Positions 28,201 to 39,847 of a stretch of 64,000 bases of DNA are shown piece after piece. Both the position numbers and the translations under genes were made by a program. The notes beneath the pieces were generated by a model. That model was not told the origin of the DNA. It searched no databases and saw nothing but the letters and a program-made list of their open reading frames with translations. Origin of the DNA: an uncultured Coriobacteriaceae bacterium (GTDB lineage: Bacteria; Actinomycetota; Coriobacteriia; Coriobacteriales; Atopobiaceae); contig CADAUA010000006.1 in NCBI GenBank assembly GCA_902791035.1, forward strand, positions 16,457 to 80,456. The letters run 5' to 3'. Positions within the stretch are counted from its first letter, which is position 1, and every line of letters begins with the position of its first letter.

Positions 28201-28376
28201 GTGCCTTCGGTGGCGTCATCCGCCGCGGTGGCATCCTCGGCCAGGGCGGGCGCCGCCGTAAGGAGGCTGACCGCCACGGCAACCGATGCCACGGGGGCTA
28301 CGGCACGTGCCGCCACGCCGCGCTGAGCTGCACTGGCGGCAGCTTCTTCAATGTGCTTGGGAACGTACTTGCCCAT
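25281..28376 (-). CDS. Cell-wall-anchored alanine-rich coiled-coil protein with CAP domain
   Basis: The 1031-residue protein begins with a long signal peptide ending near APALAEDA (about residue 47). Residues 50-395 and 600-985 are alanine/lysine/aspartate-rich heptad sequence such as AADAKAASDEADAAAAD, predicted as rigid coiled coil. Between them (about 400-590) is a CAP/SCP-like domain: IMEEVNAERKKAGLDELLVS, HSGWDVDPNSS, TYYGLGENVES and GHYLNLMN. The C-terminus has VPQTGD (992-997), a membrane helix and RRRR, a sortase-type anchor with Val in place of Leu. AAAGGA precedes the ATG at 28376. It is probably an adhesin or stalk presenting the CAP domain at the surface; the ligand is unknown. 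Confidence 0.85.
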   Translation of the reverse strand: MGKYVPKHIEEAAASAAQRGVAARAVAPVASVAVAVSLLTAAPALAEDATAADDATEGTQHVVVSETPAAGTQEAVDAAKADVEKAQAAVDSAKQDQTAAQAVSDAATKAADDNTAATQASEDKVRSDTKAAQDEAESRASAAEADATSKCDAAKDAKAASDEADAAAADAASAAEAAQKAADDANAKAPTQSQVDDAQKASEAAKATAEADQRAADAAKHSADEAESSADAADQKAADAQATKDAADKAVTDAQTKADAAKQANDDAQQALVDAQTGADKQKIADLKDQLDAAEQDAKDKATAADAAKAALEDATAKAEDAKKAYDDAVATLANKQADATTKAQAVTDAAKAVADAQSAYESAKAAADAVDTAALQDAIDKAQAAYDALPTGAPITAEEFINKYIDYDAFEAKCYSIDGKKTNRSSLSYDRLLDGCSIMEEVNAERKKAGLDELLVSPTSVAYELREADVNDTSENTRGHSGWDVDPNSSRCLAWGYDASGEFSATYGWMSEKKTWDEAYAFAKAQGKDDDTARAFANSTYYGLGENVESQGITTHPAYGVTGHYLNLMNANTKNQGAAYTDRGCASWGGNRSLNGDEMTTAEWRQAIMTARDGDAAKQAAKQAALDALNAAKQALADAQAKLDAVAPAKATLDAAQSKLDDAQSAKDAADAAVKDAQSGVDAAKAAMDAADNAASDAQSAKDAADAAKVAADEAVPVAQKAYDDALAKYADVAKNAKDAKAAYDAAQKALEDAKATQAAAASDLAAAQKAATDAKAAYDDAQAKADEAAKKASESKAACEAAKAAADDLADKRAAADDLIKKAVDAKDAADQTAADAEAAKQAAADAKAACKAAKAEAARLRKVADKLAQIDPEDVIADPSALDPYIADGELEDYKGRLEAIKSEAQRHASLADAQAALDAAVADAKDALDEANDRLGKAEQRLAEAKDAYADALIAYQVAHPEKTVTIPADVIHGATAKPAAHFRGSKVPQTGDPTSPLVPLGVAAAGVAAVAASRRRRHTDESLPRA

Positions 28377-28574
28377 AACAAGGTCCTTTCTCTTTGAGCC
28401 AGCAGGCATCCGTTTCGAACCGCGCGAAGCTGGGCCCCGAAGCAGACCCGCACCCGTCGTCGTCTCCCAACACCTCTATATGGGCAAATCTTAAGATTGT
28501 GTGCAGCTAGCTGACATTACCCTGTGACAAGCAGCCCCAATATGAGGACGAGGGGCTGGTGCGCTGGCAGATGA

Positions 28575-28803
28575 TGGCCCGAGCAGCAAGAGAAAATCCC
28601 ACTCCACCACGGAGACGTCCGCCAGCGGAGTCCGTTGGAGGACGCGGACATCGCCAAGGCACGCCTCCTCTTCATCGGCACCTTCGTCACCACGTACGAG
28701 AGCTTCGAGGACGAGGCGGGCGCACTCGTCAGGCAGCTCTTCGAGGACGAGACCTTCCGGGGCGTGGAGACGTTTGGCATCACATACGGGGACGCCAGAT
28801 AGC
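28575..28803 (+). pseudogene. Possible gene fragment, unidentified
   Basis: A frame without an ATG encodes EDADIAKARLLFIGTFVTTY followed by ESFEDEAGALVRQLFEDE and ends at a TAG at 28801. Its composition is protein-like, but it starts just after an in-frame stop, so it looks like the 3' end of a lost gene. I do not recognise the family. The rest of 28377-28852 contains the leader of the surface-protein gene and nothing else I can support. Confidence 0.3.
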
Positions 28804-28852
28804 TGAGCCTACTGTACAATAGCCCCCCAAGAGCCTGTCAACGGGAGAACCG

Positions 28853-29817
28853 ATGCTATTGTCAATCAATGCCCTCATGCGCCATCTCAGAAGACCTCCC
28901 ATCTCTATGAGGATAGGTGGCTCTCGTCAGAAGAGGGATCTAAGAAACATCGGCTACTACCACGGCTACAAGGGCTACCGCTTCATCCACCGAGCAAGCG
29001 AACGTATAGCCTTGGAAGACTTTGACCAGTTGAAGCTTGTCTACGACTTCGACATGGACCTCAAGACACTCATCTACCCCCGCATCATGTTCGTGGAGAC
29101 CGCCCTCAAGAACCGGGTCCTCGAGGCAACGCTGGACAACGCCAAGTCCGAGGCGTTCGAAGACATATTTGCCACCACCATGACTGCATATCGGGAGAAG
29201 CAGGGCAAGCAATATCGTGAGGCGCTACAGAGGCGGTTCAGGGCCAGGGATGAGATAAACGCCATCATATACAGCAACTGTAAGACTGGTGGGACCCCGT
29301 TATCTGGCACTTTCTTGAACAAGGCCGGCGAGTCCCCATCTGGGCGATCTTCGAGGAACTCACACTTGGTCAGTTCGGCAACTTCTACCTAACGCTCAAG
29401 TCATCCGTCAAACAGGATGTCGCGGATGGCCTGAACTTTCCGCGCGCATGTGATGGCGGAAAGGTGCTCGGGAGCATCATATTCACCCTTAAGGACCTCA
29501 GGAACGCAGTGGCACACAACAAGCCGGTATTTGACCTTCGCTTCAAGGCAGAAGCGCCCGGCAAGCCCCTCGAACGATGTCTGGAACTCGGAACGGGAAT
29601 AGACAGCATCTCCTTTAGCACCATCACCGATTACATTATCCTGGTCACATACATGATGCGATCCCTCGGAAGCAGCAAGACCCAGTGCAGGCACTTCCTC
29701 AATGCCTACCTCCACCTCGTTGAGAGCAGCTGGAATAGCCTGCCAGACAACCTTGCGCCCAGGATTGCCGGATCCGATGTGAAGCGCAAGGTGGCGCAGA
29801 TGGTGTCGACCTTATGA
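28853..29817 (+). pseudogene. Abi-like (Abi_2) abortive-infection gene with a frameshift
   Basis: The N-terminal part (28853 to about 29290) resembles Abi_2/AbiD-AbiF proteins: GYKGYRF, then DFDQLKLVYDFDMDLKTLIY and FVETALKNRVLEATL. At about 29290, in the run GGTGGGA, the frame shifts by one. The other frame continues with WDPVIWHFLEQGRRVPIWAI and FEELTLGQFGNFYLTL to the stop at 29815-29817, including DLRNAVAHNKPVFD, a typical C-terminal Abi motif. A one-base insertion would restore about 320 residues. Family members abort phage infection or act as toxins, possibly as HEPN-like RNases. It is either an inactivated gene, a phase-variable one or a base error. Confidence 0.65.
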
Positions 29818-30119
29818 ACCGAATGGAGCAGACGAATAGAGAAAGCCTCGGAACTGGAAAGCTACCGCAGCACGACGCTTCTCAGGGGCATGAAGATTGT
29901 TGTGGGAAGCGGAGAGAGACGCCACTGAGCCGTCTAAGACCTGCTAAACTACACACAAGTGCGGCGGATACCTGAGGGGTCCGTCTGAGGGGGCCTGATA
30001 CGTCGGGTCCCCTTTTCTTGTGCGTCATCGTCTTCCATTGAAGTGGCTGAGATGGTGAGACACGAGTCGGCCGGGCAATCCGAATCCCCGTCCTGGGCTT
30101 CGCATAGAACCTTACACCA
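29818..30119. other. Gene-free stretch next to mobile-element remains
   Basis: No convincing coding frame is seen. Around 29975-30012 a GGGGTCC...GGGTCCCCTTTT segment can form an imperfect hairpin with a T tract, possibly a terminator or the outer end of the IS3 remnant that follows. Confidence 0.4.
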
Positions 30120-30212
30120 TCAGGTGGCCTTGGCGATGCCGCTGAAATACCACTCCGCGGGCGTCTCATAGTCGAGGGACTGGTGGACCCGCTCGTTGCC
30201 GTGCCTCTCCAT
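30120..30212 (-). mobile_element. IS3-family transposase C-terminal fragment
   Basis: The minus strand reads MERHGNERVHQSLDYETPAE and then WYFSGIA, the characteristic C-terminus of IS3-family OrfB transposases, where HQSLxYxTPAEVY is the conserved ending. Only about 30 residues remain. The fragment abuts the left end of the IS21-type element, which probably displaced the rest. Confidence 0.7.
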
Positions 30213-30367
30213 TGATTATTACGCCTTAGACAGGCTTAGCGTCCGCTAGCGGCCGGCACCCCGTAACGAACCCAACCGGCACCCATGCCATGGCAGCCGG
30301 CACCCTGTGCAACGATTCCCCCTGCGCGGCAAGGACGACCGCGCAGTCCCGTCGAAAGGGGTGTCGT

Positions 30368-31903
30368 ATGTCAGGGAACGTGCGCTACAGGGAGATCCTG
30401 CGATGTCTGGCAAACCGCATGAGCCAGAGCCAGACCGCGAAGGCCTGCGGCTGCGCCAGGTCCACCGTGCAGGACGTGGCAAGGCTGGCCGCGGAGAAGG
30501 GGGTCAGCTGGGATGACGTGGCCGCCCTCACCGAGCGTCAGGCCCACGAGCTGCTGAGGGGCACGCGTGCGGCCGCGGGCGAGGGATACGCCGAGATAGA
30601 CTTCGACCGCGTGGCCAGGGAGATGGCCCGCGACCGGACGATGACGCTCTCCCTGCTCTGGGAGGAGTACGCCGCGTCGGCGGCGCGAAACGGCGAGAGG
30701 CCGTACATGTACTCGCGCTTCTGCGAGTCCTACAGGAAGTGGTGCGAGTCGCACGACGTGGCGATGACGAGGCGCTACGTCCCGGGCGACCTGGGCGAGT
30801 TCGACTGGGCCGGGCAGACCATGAGGGTGGTGGACCCCGACACCGGGGAGGCGTCCGAGGCGTGGCTCTTCGTGGCGTGCCTCCCGTACAGCCAGAAGGC
30901 CTTCGTGAAGGCGATGCCCGACACGCGCACGGAGTCGTGGTGCGCGGCGAGCGCGGACGCCTTCGAGTTCTACGGGGGCGTGCCTCGCCTGCTCACGATA
31001 GACAACCTCAAGACCGGCGTGACCAGGCACGCCTACGACGAGATCGTGCTCAACAGGACCTACCAGGAGTTCGCCGAGCACTACAACGTCGCCGTGATAC
31101 CGCACGCACCGGGACGCCCGAGGGGCAAGAACTCCGTCGAGAGCAGCGTGGACAAGTTCGCCGACAGGGTGCGGAATGCGCTCAGGGACAGGACGTTCTT
31201 CAGCCTCGACGAGCTGAACGGGGCCATGGCCCTCGAGGTCGCCAAGCTCAACGCCAAACCCTTCCAGAAGCGCGCCGGAAGCCGCGACCAGAAGTTCGAA
31301 GCGGCCGAGAGGGGCGCGCTGCAACCGCTCCCCGCCAGCCGCTTCGTGGTGGCGCGATGGGGACGCGAGGTCACGGTTCCGGCCGACTACCACGTCCTCT
31401 GCGCACAGGACGGAGTCTACTACTCGGTGCCCTGGCGCTACGTCGGCAGGCGGGTCCAGGCGAGGTGGACCCGCGACCTGCTGGAGGTCTTCTGCGACGG
31501 CGAGCGCATAGCCAGCCACGCCAGGGACGCGTCGCGCGCGAGGGGCGACAAGGTCACCGACCCCTCTCACATGCCGCGGAGCCACAGGGACCTCCTGGAG
31601 CACGACAGCGCCTGGTACAGGTCCCAGGCGGCGGAGACGGGGCCGTCCACGGCTGCGGTCGTGGAGTCCTTCCTCGCGGCGGGAATCGCCGAGGAGCAGG
31701 GCTGGGAATGGTGCGAGAAGCTGCTCCGAAGGCGCCAGACGGTGGGGCGCGACGTCGTGGAGGACGCCTGCGCGGCGGCCCTGAGGGTCACGTCGAGCCC
31801 GAGCTTCAAGACGGTCAACTCGCTCGTCAGGAACAGGACGCGCGAGGGCGGCCAGGGCCAGGGGCGGCCCGGCCGCGACCCCTACGCGCTGCACCGGTTC
31901 TAA
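30368..31903 (+). CDS. istA: IS21-family transposase IstA
   Basis: The 511-residue transposase has an N-terminal helix-turn-helix (SQTAKACGCARSTVQDVARL) and a DDE catalytic core: first Asp in GEFDWAGQTMRVVD, second in RLLTIDNLKTGV, and Glu in RGKNSVESSVDK. A C-terminal Mu-type beta-barrel region follows. It cuts and joins the IS21 ends. The ATG at 30368 follows GAAAGGGG. It is intact and coupled to istB, which starts 14 bases after its stop. Confidence 0.93.
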   Translation: MSGNVRYREILRCLANRMSQSQTAKACGCARSTVQDVARLAAEKGVSWDDVAALTERQAHELLRGTRAAAGEGYAEIDFDRVAREMARDRTMTLSLLWEEYAASAARNGERPYMYSRFCESYRKWCESHDVAMTRRYVPGDLGEFDWAGQTMRVVDPDTGEASEAWLFVACLPYSQKAFVKAMPDTRTESWCAASADAFEFYGGVPRLLTIDNLKTGVTRHAYDEIVLNRTYQEFAEHYNVAVIPHAPGRPRGKNSVESSVDKFADRVRNALRDRTFFSLDELNGAMALEVAKLNAKPFQKRAGSRDQKFEAAERGALQPLPASRFVVARWGREVTVPADYHVLCAQDGVYYSVPWRYVGRRVQARWTRDLLEVFCDGERIASHARDASRARGDKVTDPSHMPRSHRDLLEHDSAWYRSQAAETGPSTAAVVESFLAAGIAEEQGWEWCEKLLRRRQTVGRDVVEDACAAALRVTSSPSFKTVNSLVRNRTREGGQGQGRPGRDPYALHRF

Positions 31904-31916
31904 CGGAGGTAGAGAG

Positions 31917-32681
31917 ATGATGAAGCAGCAGACGGCAGCCAAGCTGAGGAAGATGAACATGGGTGCCATGGTGGACGCGGCCGAGTCGATCGACGGGCGC
32001 AGCGCCGGCATGGCCAAGGAGGACTGGCTCGAGATCCTCGTGGACCACCTCTACGAGGAGCGCATGAGCAACAGGGTCACCAACTCCATAAGAGCGGCGC
32101 ACCTGCCCTGTCCCGACGCGTGCGTCGAGGACCTGATCACGGACTCCGAGAGGAGGCTCGACCTGGGCCTGATAGACTCCCTGGCCGCGTGCACCTACAT
32201 CACCAGGGGCCGCGACGTCGTGATCATGGGCGCCGCGGGGGCGGGCAAGTCGTGGCTCGCGAGCGCCCTGGGGGTATCCGCGTGCAGGAGGCTCTTCAGG
32301 GTCGAGTGCGTGAACATGCTGGAGATGTGCGACGAGCTGGCGATACTCAGGCAGACGCCCGACGCGCACGCCAGGAGGCTCAAGCAGCTTCGCAACAGGC
32401 AGCTGCTCATCGTGGACGACTGGCTGCTCAGGGAGACCGGCCAGGACGCCGTCGACGAGCTCTTCGCCGTGGTGGACGCCAGGAACAAGACCCGCCACTC
32501 CACTATCGTGTGCACGCAGTACACGATCGAGGGCTGGCCGCAGAGGATGGGCGGCTATCCCGCCGCGGAGTCCATCGTGGACAGGATAAGGAACAACTCC
32601 TACAAGGTCCTGCTCCAGGGCGACAAGTCCATGCGCGAGAGGTGCATGGGCGATGACATCAGGCGCCAGAGGGCAGACTAG
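31917..32681 (+). CDS. istB: IS21-family ATPase helper IstB
   Basis: A 254-residue AAA+ ATPase with Walker A GAAGAGKSWLA and Walker B LLIVDDWLL. In IS21 it assembles on target DNA and regulates the transposase. GGAGGTAGAG stands before the ATG. Full length, directly downstream of istA. Confidence 0.93.
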   Translation: MMKQQTAAKLRKMNMGAMVDAAESIDGRSAGMAKEDWLEILVDHLYEERMSNRVTNSIRAAHLPCPDACVEDLITDSERRLDLGLIDSLAACTYITRGRDVVIMGAAGAGKSWLASALGVSACRRLFRVECVNMLEMCDELAILRQTPDAHARRLKQLRNRQLLIVDDWLLRETGQDAVDELFAVVDARNKTRHSTIVCTQYTIEGWPQRMGGYPAAESIVDRIRNNSYKVLLQGDKSMRERCMGDDIRRQRAD

Positions 32682-32786
32682 GCAGGAGCGCGAGTAACCC
32701 CGTTCCGGGTGCCGGCCTGAGCATGGAGTGCCGGTGCCCGGAACGGGTGCCGATTCTGACGGAACAGGTGCCCAATGTAGCCGTAA

Positions 32787-33654
32787 TAATCACCCCTTGG
32801 GTACTGAGCCCGAACGTTTGCGTTTTATTGCGGAAGGCACTCGCAGTAACCAGCTTTTCCTTCACTCCGCCGTTGCGCAGAATGTCCACGACCTCCAGCC
32901 TATCTACGACTGGTTTGCCAAGAGGCTCAACGTGGTGGGCGTCGGTGCCATGTACAGCGGCTATACCAGCATGCTGCTACGCGACGACTTCATGGACTTT
33001 GTCAACCGCACGCTCGAGCGCTATGGCACCGGCGTCCACGGCATGCGTTTACAGGACGTGTCGAGAGACACCCTCGACATACCAGAGGACTTCCTCCAGG
33101 ACTGCATCGCCGACATGCCGGCAGAGGGCACCTCGAGCATGCAAATCCGCAAGCAAGGCCCCGGCGCACGGGAAGTCTATGTACTCACTTCTCGGGATGG
33201 TCAGATCTCCTACCAAAAGATCATCCTCGTTCATGAGGACGAGCAGGGCTTGGAGGTTCCCTTCACTCTTAGCCAAGAATCGGCAGGAACGAGGAGACTC
33301 ATCTCCCTAATGCCTGCAATCTTTGACCTGGCATCAGCCGACAGCACGGGAGACAAGGTCTATGTGATTGATGAACTCGACCGCAGCTTCCATACTGCGC
33401 TGACCTCTGACATCGTCCATATGTTTCTAGCGGCGTGCGCAAACGGGGGTCACAGCCAGCTCATCTTTTCTACTCACGACCTCCTGCTGATGGACGATGA
33501 TGCCATCCGTCGCGACGAGCAGTGGATCTGCGAGAGCGTGCCTACCGAGGGCACAAAGCTCACATCCATAGGGAGTCACAACGGCGTGCGCAAGGACACC
33601 AGCCTGCTGAAGAGCTACCAGAAGGGAGTGTTTGGAGGGTTTCCCGAGGTCTAG
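32787..33654 (+). pseudogene. AAA-family ATPase, 5'-truncated at the IS21 right end
   Basis: From about 32787 the frame encodes the C-terminal half of an ABC-type/OLD-like AAA ATPase (AAA_21 type). It has the signature-like LSQESAGTRRLISLMPAIF, Walker B/D-loop VYVIDELDRSFHTALT and the switch histidine in LIFSTHDLLLMD. The N-terminal Walker A half is missing, and the apparent start falls in the IS21 end, so the gene was cut by the insertion or an associated deletion. Related ATPases are often defence genes (RloA-like), which fits the Abi gene nearby. Probably non-functional. Confidence 0.75.
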
Positions 33655-33659
33655 CCAAA

Positions 33660-33717
33660 CTGCCAGCGTAAGCTGAAGACCTTACTCTAGCCTGTAATCA
33701 TCAGCTAGCGCTGGCAG
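33660..33717. terminator. Bidirectional terminator-like hairpin
   Basis: CTGCCAGCG (33660-33668) pairs with CGCTGGCAG (33709-33717), with an inner AGCTGA/TCAGCT stem. It lies between the truncated ATPase (+) and rfbB (-) stops and probably ends the polysaccharide operon. Confidence 0.65.
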
Positions 33718-33740
33718 CGTATTGCGTCCTCCTTGGCTTC

Positions 33741-36244
<2,504 letters not shown>

Positions 36245-36288
36245 GCCACTCCCCTAGCTATCAGATGCCGACAAGTTGTAACAGTAGC

Positions 36289-37191
36289 TTACTTGTCGAA
36301 GTGCTGGTCCGGAGCGATCCTGCCCTCGGCGACCTCGCGGAGGTGCCTGCCGTAGTCGCTCTTCCCGTACCTCTCCGCGCAGGCGAGCAGCGTCTCCCGG
36401 TCGACCCACCCGTTGTCGTAGGCGATCTCCTCCGGCACGGACACGGGTAGATCCTGCGCCGTCTCGACCGTGCGCACGAACTCCGATGCCTCGAAGAGTG
36501 ACTCCATGGTACCGGTGTCGAGCCATGCGAAGCCACGTCCCAAGGTGATGACATCGAGCGAGCCGTCCTCCAGATACATGCGATTGAGGTCAGTAATCTC
36601 GTACTCGCCGCGTGCGGAGGGCTTGACCTCTGCCGCGAGCTCGGTCACCCGCGAGTCGTAGAAATAGAGGCCCGTCACGGCGTAGTTCGACTTGGGATGC
36701 TCGGGCTTCTCCTCGATGGAGACAGCATTGAAATCGTGGTCGAACTCCACCACGCCAAAACGCTCGGGATCATCCACGCGGTAGCCGAAGACGGTGGCAC
36801 GGCCCTCCTGGGCACTCCTCACCGCAAGACGCAGGCGCTTGGAGAGTCCGTTGCCGTAGAAGATGTTGTCGCCGAGCACGAGGGCGCAGGGCTCCCCGTC
36901 GACAAAATCTCTGCCAATCACAAACGCCTGGGCGAGGCCGTTGGGCTCGGGCTGCACGGCATAGGAGAGACTGACGCCGAAGTCCGACCCATCCCTAAGC
37001 AGTCGCTCGAAATTCGGCAAATCCTGCGGTGTTGAGATGATCAGGATGTCCTTGATGCCCGCCAGCATAAGGGTGGAGAGCGGGTAGTAGACCATCGGCT
37101 TGTCGTAGACCGGCAGGAGCTGCTTGCTCGTCACCGTGGTGAGCGGGTAGAGGCGCGTACCGCTGCCGCCCGCTAGTATGATGCCCTTCAT
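36289..37191 (-). CDS. rfbA: Glucose-1-phosphate thymidylyltransferase
   Basis: The 300-residue nucleotidyltransferase starts [20 protein letters not shown], the G-x-G-T-R-x-x-P-x-T nucleotide loop of RmlA, and includes [18 protein letters not shown]. It makes dTDP-glucose from dTTP and glucose-1-phosphate. It is the first of three contiguous rhamnose genes and lies 23 bases after the flippase gene, within the polysaccharide operon. Confidence 0.96.
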   Translation of the reverse strand: MKGIILAGGSGTRLYPLTTVTSKQLLPVYDKPMVYYPLSTLMLAGIKDILIISTPQDLPNFERLLRDGSDFGVSLSYAVQPEPNGLAQAFVIGRDFVDGEPCALVLGDNIFYGNGLSKRLRLAVRSAQEGRATVFGYRVDDPERFGVVEFDHDFNAVSIEEKPEHPKSNYAVTGLYFYDSRVTELAAEVKPSARGEYEITDLNRMYLEDGSLDVITLGRGFAWLDTGTMESLFEASEFVRTVETAQDLPVSVPEEIAYDNGWVDRETLLACAERYGKSDYGRHLREVAEGRIAPDQHFDK

Positions 37192-37214
37192 ATGTTCTCT
37201 TTCGCCATAGTTGA

Positions 37215-38507
37215 TCAGCTTCTTGACTTAGCGCATTTCCAAAATAGCAGGATATATGCCACATACACGGCGCATAGCAAAAGGTTGATTAGCTGGAGCA
37301 GGTCTTCAACGCCAAGGCTCAAAGCGGACGCAGTACCAAAGGCCCCAAGCACACAAACAACCATTAGCAGTTGGATGACAAAGTCATACTGTTGTTTTCC
37401 TGCCACCATCGCAGACGAGTTCAAGGACGCCGTAATGAAACGCAATACGTACATAGGAGTGAGAATTCGCACATACTCACCAGCGACATCCCAACCCGCA
37501 CCAAAAACAATCTCGAACAATGGCGGTGCAAAGACCATGAGCAATACTGCCAAAGGAACCGCGCAGAGCAACATGGCGCCTAGAGTTTTCAGGAAAATGT
37601 TCCTAAAATCGCCGTCTCTCCTTCGATCCTCCGCAGCCCTCTCGACAAACACACGAGAGATGTTCGCTGCTATGACATTCGTAGGAAGGCCTAGCATACG
37701 TACAGAAATTGAATAGTATCCAACAGTCGTAGCACTAAACATTAGTTCAAGCAGATAATTGATGATGGAATACGAGAAGCCATTTGCAAACGCAGCAGGA
37801 GCCGACCATATGGCTTGAGCTTTGTGCTTTCGAGCCACTCGGTGGAGGTCAGCGCGCTTTACACTCTTCAGCTCAGATATCTCGTCCCGAAGTGATATCG
37901 CTTGTCTTCTCAGGCCGAAGAGGTAACCCACCGATTGAGTAGCAACAAGCCCAGTTGACCCAAGTCCCAAGATGCCAGCAACGACAATACCGATATTCTG
38001 AGCCAATGTCCTCTCGACATTAGCTGCAGACATTGTGCCATATTCCTTACATCTATTATTGTATGAATTTAATACGTTTATCAGTCCAAAGAGAAAGCAT
38101 TGGATGAATGTAAAAACAGAGGCAAGCAGTGGCGAGTATCCCGAGCCGCTGAAGTACATGAAGTAGAAATAATATGCGACCGCAACCACTAAGCTGAGCA
38201 ATCCCGCAATCACTGTAGACAGAACAACCAGCGGGAAAATGTTATTGTCGTCATCCTCATAGACAATCGCCATATCATAACGAAGGGAGAGGACTGCCCC
38301 GAACATCGAAACTGAAGATATGACTAGTGTGTACACGCCGAGCTCTTCTGCACCAAAGAGCCTTGTAGTGAGGGGGGATACAACGATAGTAATGATTTGA
38401 GCAATAGCCGAACCCGAAACGAGCGTTGCCATCGACTTTACGAACGGGCTCGCGGTTCTTTTGCTACCAGAACGTACAGTATCAGTTCTCTTTTCCCTCT
38501 GTGGCAT
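37215..38507 (-). CDS. Polysaccharide flippase (Wzx-like, MATE/MOP fold)
   Basis: A 430-residue integral membrane protein with about 12 helices. The N-terminal segment ([20 protein letters not shown] then [18 protein letters not shown]) is characteristic of oligosaccharide flippases of the MOP superfamily. It would move the undecaprenyl-linked repeat unit across the membrane. I prefer the ATG at 38507, preceded by GAGAGG, over the GTG at 38567. Base composition is AT-richer than the rhamnose genes, marking the imported core of the locus. Confidence 0.85.
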   Translation of the reverse strand: MPQREKRTDTVRSGSKRTASPFVKSMATLVSGSAIAQIITIVVSPLTTRLFGAEELGVYTLVISSVSMFGAVLSLRYDMAIVYEDDDNNIFPLVVLSTVIAGLLSLVVAVAYYFYFMYFSGSGYSPLLASVFTFIQCFLFGLINVLNSYNNRCKEYGTMSAANVERTLAQNIGIVVAGILGLGSTGLVATQSVGYLFGLRRQAISLRDEISELKSVKRADLHRVARKHKAQAIWSAPAAFANGFSYSIINYLLELMFSATTVGYYSISVRMLGLPTNVIAANISRVFVERAAEDRRRDGDFRNIFLKTLGAMLLCAVPLAVLLMVFAPPLFEIVFGAGWDVAGEYVRILTPMYVLRFITASLNSSAMVAGKQQYDFVIQLLMVVCVLGAFGTASALSLGVEDLLQLINLLLCAVYVAYILLFWKCAKSRS

Positions 38508-38642
38508 ATGGCCTCTCAGCTCTGAATTGCTAGTACCCCCATTGAAACCGCTTGCTTTAGTAAGCACCGCTGTAGTAGGTGCCAGTTTTCCTTGGCATCT
38601 CTACTCTAATAGTTAGTTCACTAAGGTACCAATATGCGACCC

Positions 38643-39581
38643 CTAGACACATCGAACAATAGAACCAACATCCCTTCGCGCAGCTGCAGGGTGCAGCCCG
38701 CATGTTTCTTCGTCGCTAATGCCGAACCCAATTGCCGCAATTACTGCATCACCCTCTTCAATGCCAAGCAGTTCCTTGAGTGTTGGAACGCAGCTGTCTG
38801 CTACAGGCAATTGAAAGATGCATGAATCCATGCCAAGGAGATACAGGCCTTCAACAAAGTAAGCCAACGCAATCCCGCCGTTGACATACCACTGAAATGC
38901 CTCACCGGTTCCGAACATACCTCTATCACAGGAAAGGACCGCCCAGTTAGGTATTTGCCCCTCAAAGCCCCGATTTCCAGGCACTAGTTCATCAATCCGC
39001 TGAATCTTTGTATCATCACATGTCCAACGAATACGCCAAGGTTGTCTGTTGCAAGCGGATGGGGATGAAGCAACAAACGCACCAACCAAGTTCATTTGCT
39101 CGTTGCTTACTTTGTCAGACTTGAAAGAACGAACACTACGCCGCTTGGAAAGCAACTGCATGGCGTCCATCCCGTCTCTTGAAAAATAACCTGCGTCATA
39201 AGGCAAAGAACCAGACACAAGCTCTTGGGCCGAAGCGCTCATCAATCTATCCCGAAGATCGGTGCTAAGAGGGTCGCAAGAAGAATCCCTATAGCACACA
39301 TAGGAATACAGAACTGATTTTGCTTCGCTTCTAGCATATGAATCTAGTGATTCATTTGACAAGATAATATCTGCCAAGTCTGACGCTTTGTTCTCGCCAA
39401 AACCAGCTCTTATGTTAGGCATAGACATGCCCTTTTCCAACGAATGGGCCAACAGCAATGCCTGCCTGCTCCAGTAGGATTCATCCGTAGCGGCTATACC
39501 GTTCTTCTCGACTGAGATGGCCTTCTTGAATGCCCTTCTATTCAGCACACTATTTGCTACTCGTTTCGTTGTCCTGTTCAT
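38643..39581 (-). CDS. Nitroreductase-family protein in the polysaccharide locus
   Basis: The 312-residue product has a C-terminal nitroreductase-type flavin fold: KRRSVRSFKSDKVSNEQMNL, ASSPSACNRQPWRIRW and GGIALAYFVEGLYLLGMDSC. An N-terminal extension (1-140) contains LLLAHSLEKGMSMPNIRAGF. Proteins of this kind are often encoded beside polysaccharide pyruvyl transferases in gut bacteria, as here, but their reaction is not established; a redox modification of a sugar or lipid is conceivable. No F420 hydrogenase beta-like partner is seen. Confidence 0.75.
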   Translation of the reverse strand: MNRTTKRVANSVLNRRAFKKAISVEKNGIAATDESYWSRQALLLAHSLEKGMSMPNIRAGFGENKASDLADIILSNESLDSYARSEAKSVLYSYVCYRDSSCDPLSTDLRDRLMSASAQELVSGSLPYDAGYFSRDGMDAMQLLSKRRSVRSFKSDKVSNEQMNLVGAFVASSPSACNRQPWRIRWTCDDTKIQRIDELVPGNRGFEGQIPNWAVLSCDRGMFGTGEAFQWYVNGGIALAYFVEGLYLLGMDSCIFQLPVADSCVPTLKELLGIEEGDAVIAAIGFGISDEETCGLHPAAARRDVGSIVRCV

Positions 39582-39777
39582 ATCCTGGCGTGCTCCTATT
39601 CATCATTCTAAGCCGCGCAGCATGCACATTAGGCCTCCGTAAGCAATGCACATACGCGCCCAACGGGGATTTCTCAGGTTGATCGCAGAGAAAACCTTGC
39701 AGAAGCTTTGACACAAACTCCAAGTTCACCGTAGGACGTCCCGTCCTATGTCGGTAGACTCTGACCTCTCCGGCCAT
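39550..39777 (-). CDS. Small hypothetical protein or gene remnant
   Basis: A 75-codon frame beginning MAGEVRVYRHRTGRPTVNLE overlaps the nitroreductase start by 32 bases. In-frame codons upstream of the ATG (SGTETTFSE) also look protein-like, suggesting the end of a longer, deleted gene. No ribosome site is obvious and I recognise no family. Confidence 0.25.
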   Translation of the reverse strand: MAGEVRVYRHRTGRPTVNLEFVSKLLQGFLCDQPEKSPLGAYVHCLRRPNVHAARLRMMNRSTPGYEQDNETSSK

Positions 39778-39847
39778 CTCGCTGAAAGTTGTCTCAGTCC
39801 CAGATACAACTCACCTGATTCACCTTGTGAAATCAACTGGCCTCACC

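Larger units (their letters stand above)
30228..32780 (+). mobile_element. IS21-family insertion sequence
   Basis: An istA-istB pair is enclosed by multiple short terminal repeats. On the left, GGCACCC occurs three times at about 30255-30312; on the right, GGGTGCC/GGTGCC words recur at about 32705-32770 in opposite orientation (for example GTTCCGGGTGCCGG and GGAACGGGTGCCG). Subterminal multiple repeats are typical of IS21 ends. Exact borders and target duplication were not resolved; they should lie near 30228-30255 and 32765-32780. The element looks complete. Confidence 0.8.

Noticed and set aside
28517..28819. 100-codon minus-strand frame
   Set aside because: Overlaps a better protein-like frame on the plus strand and has no ribosome site or motif.
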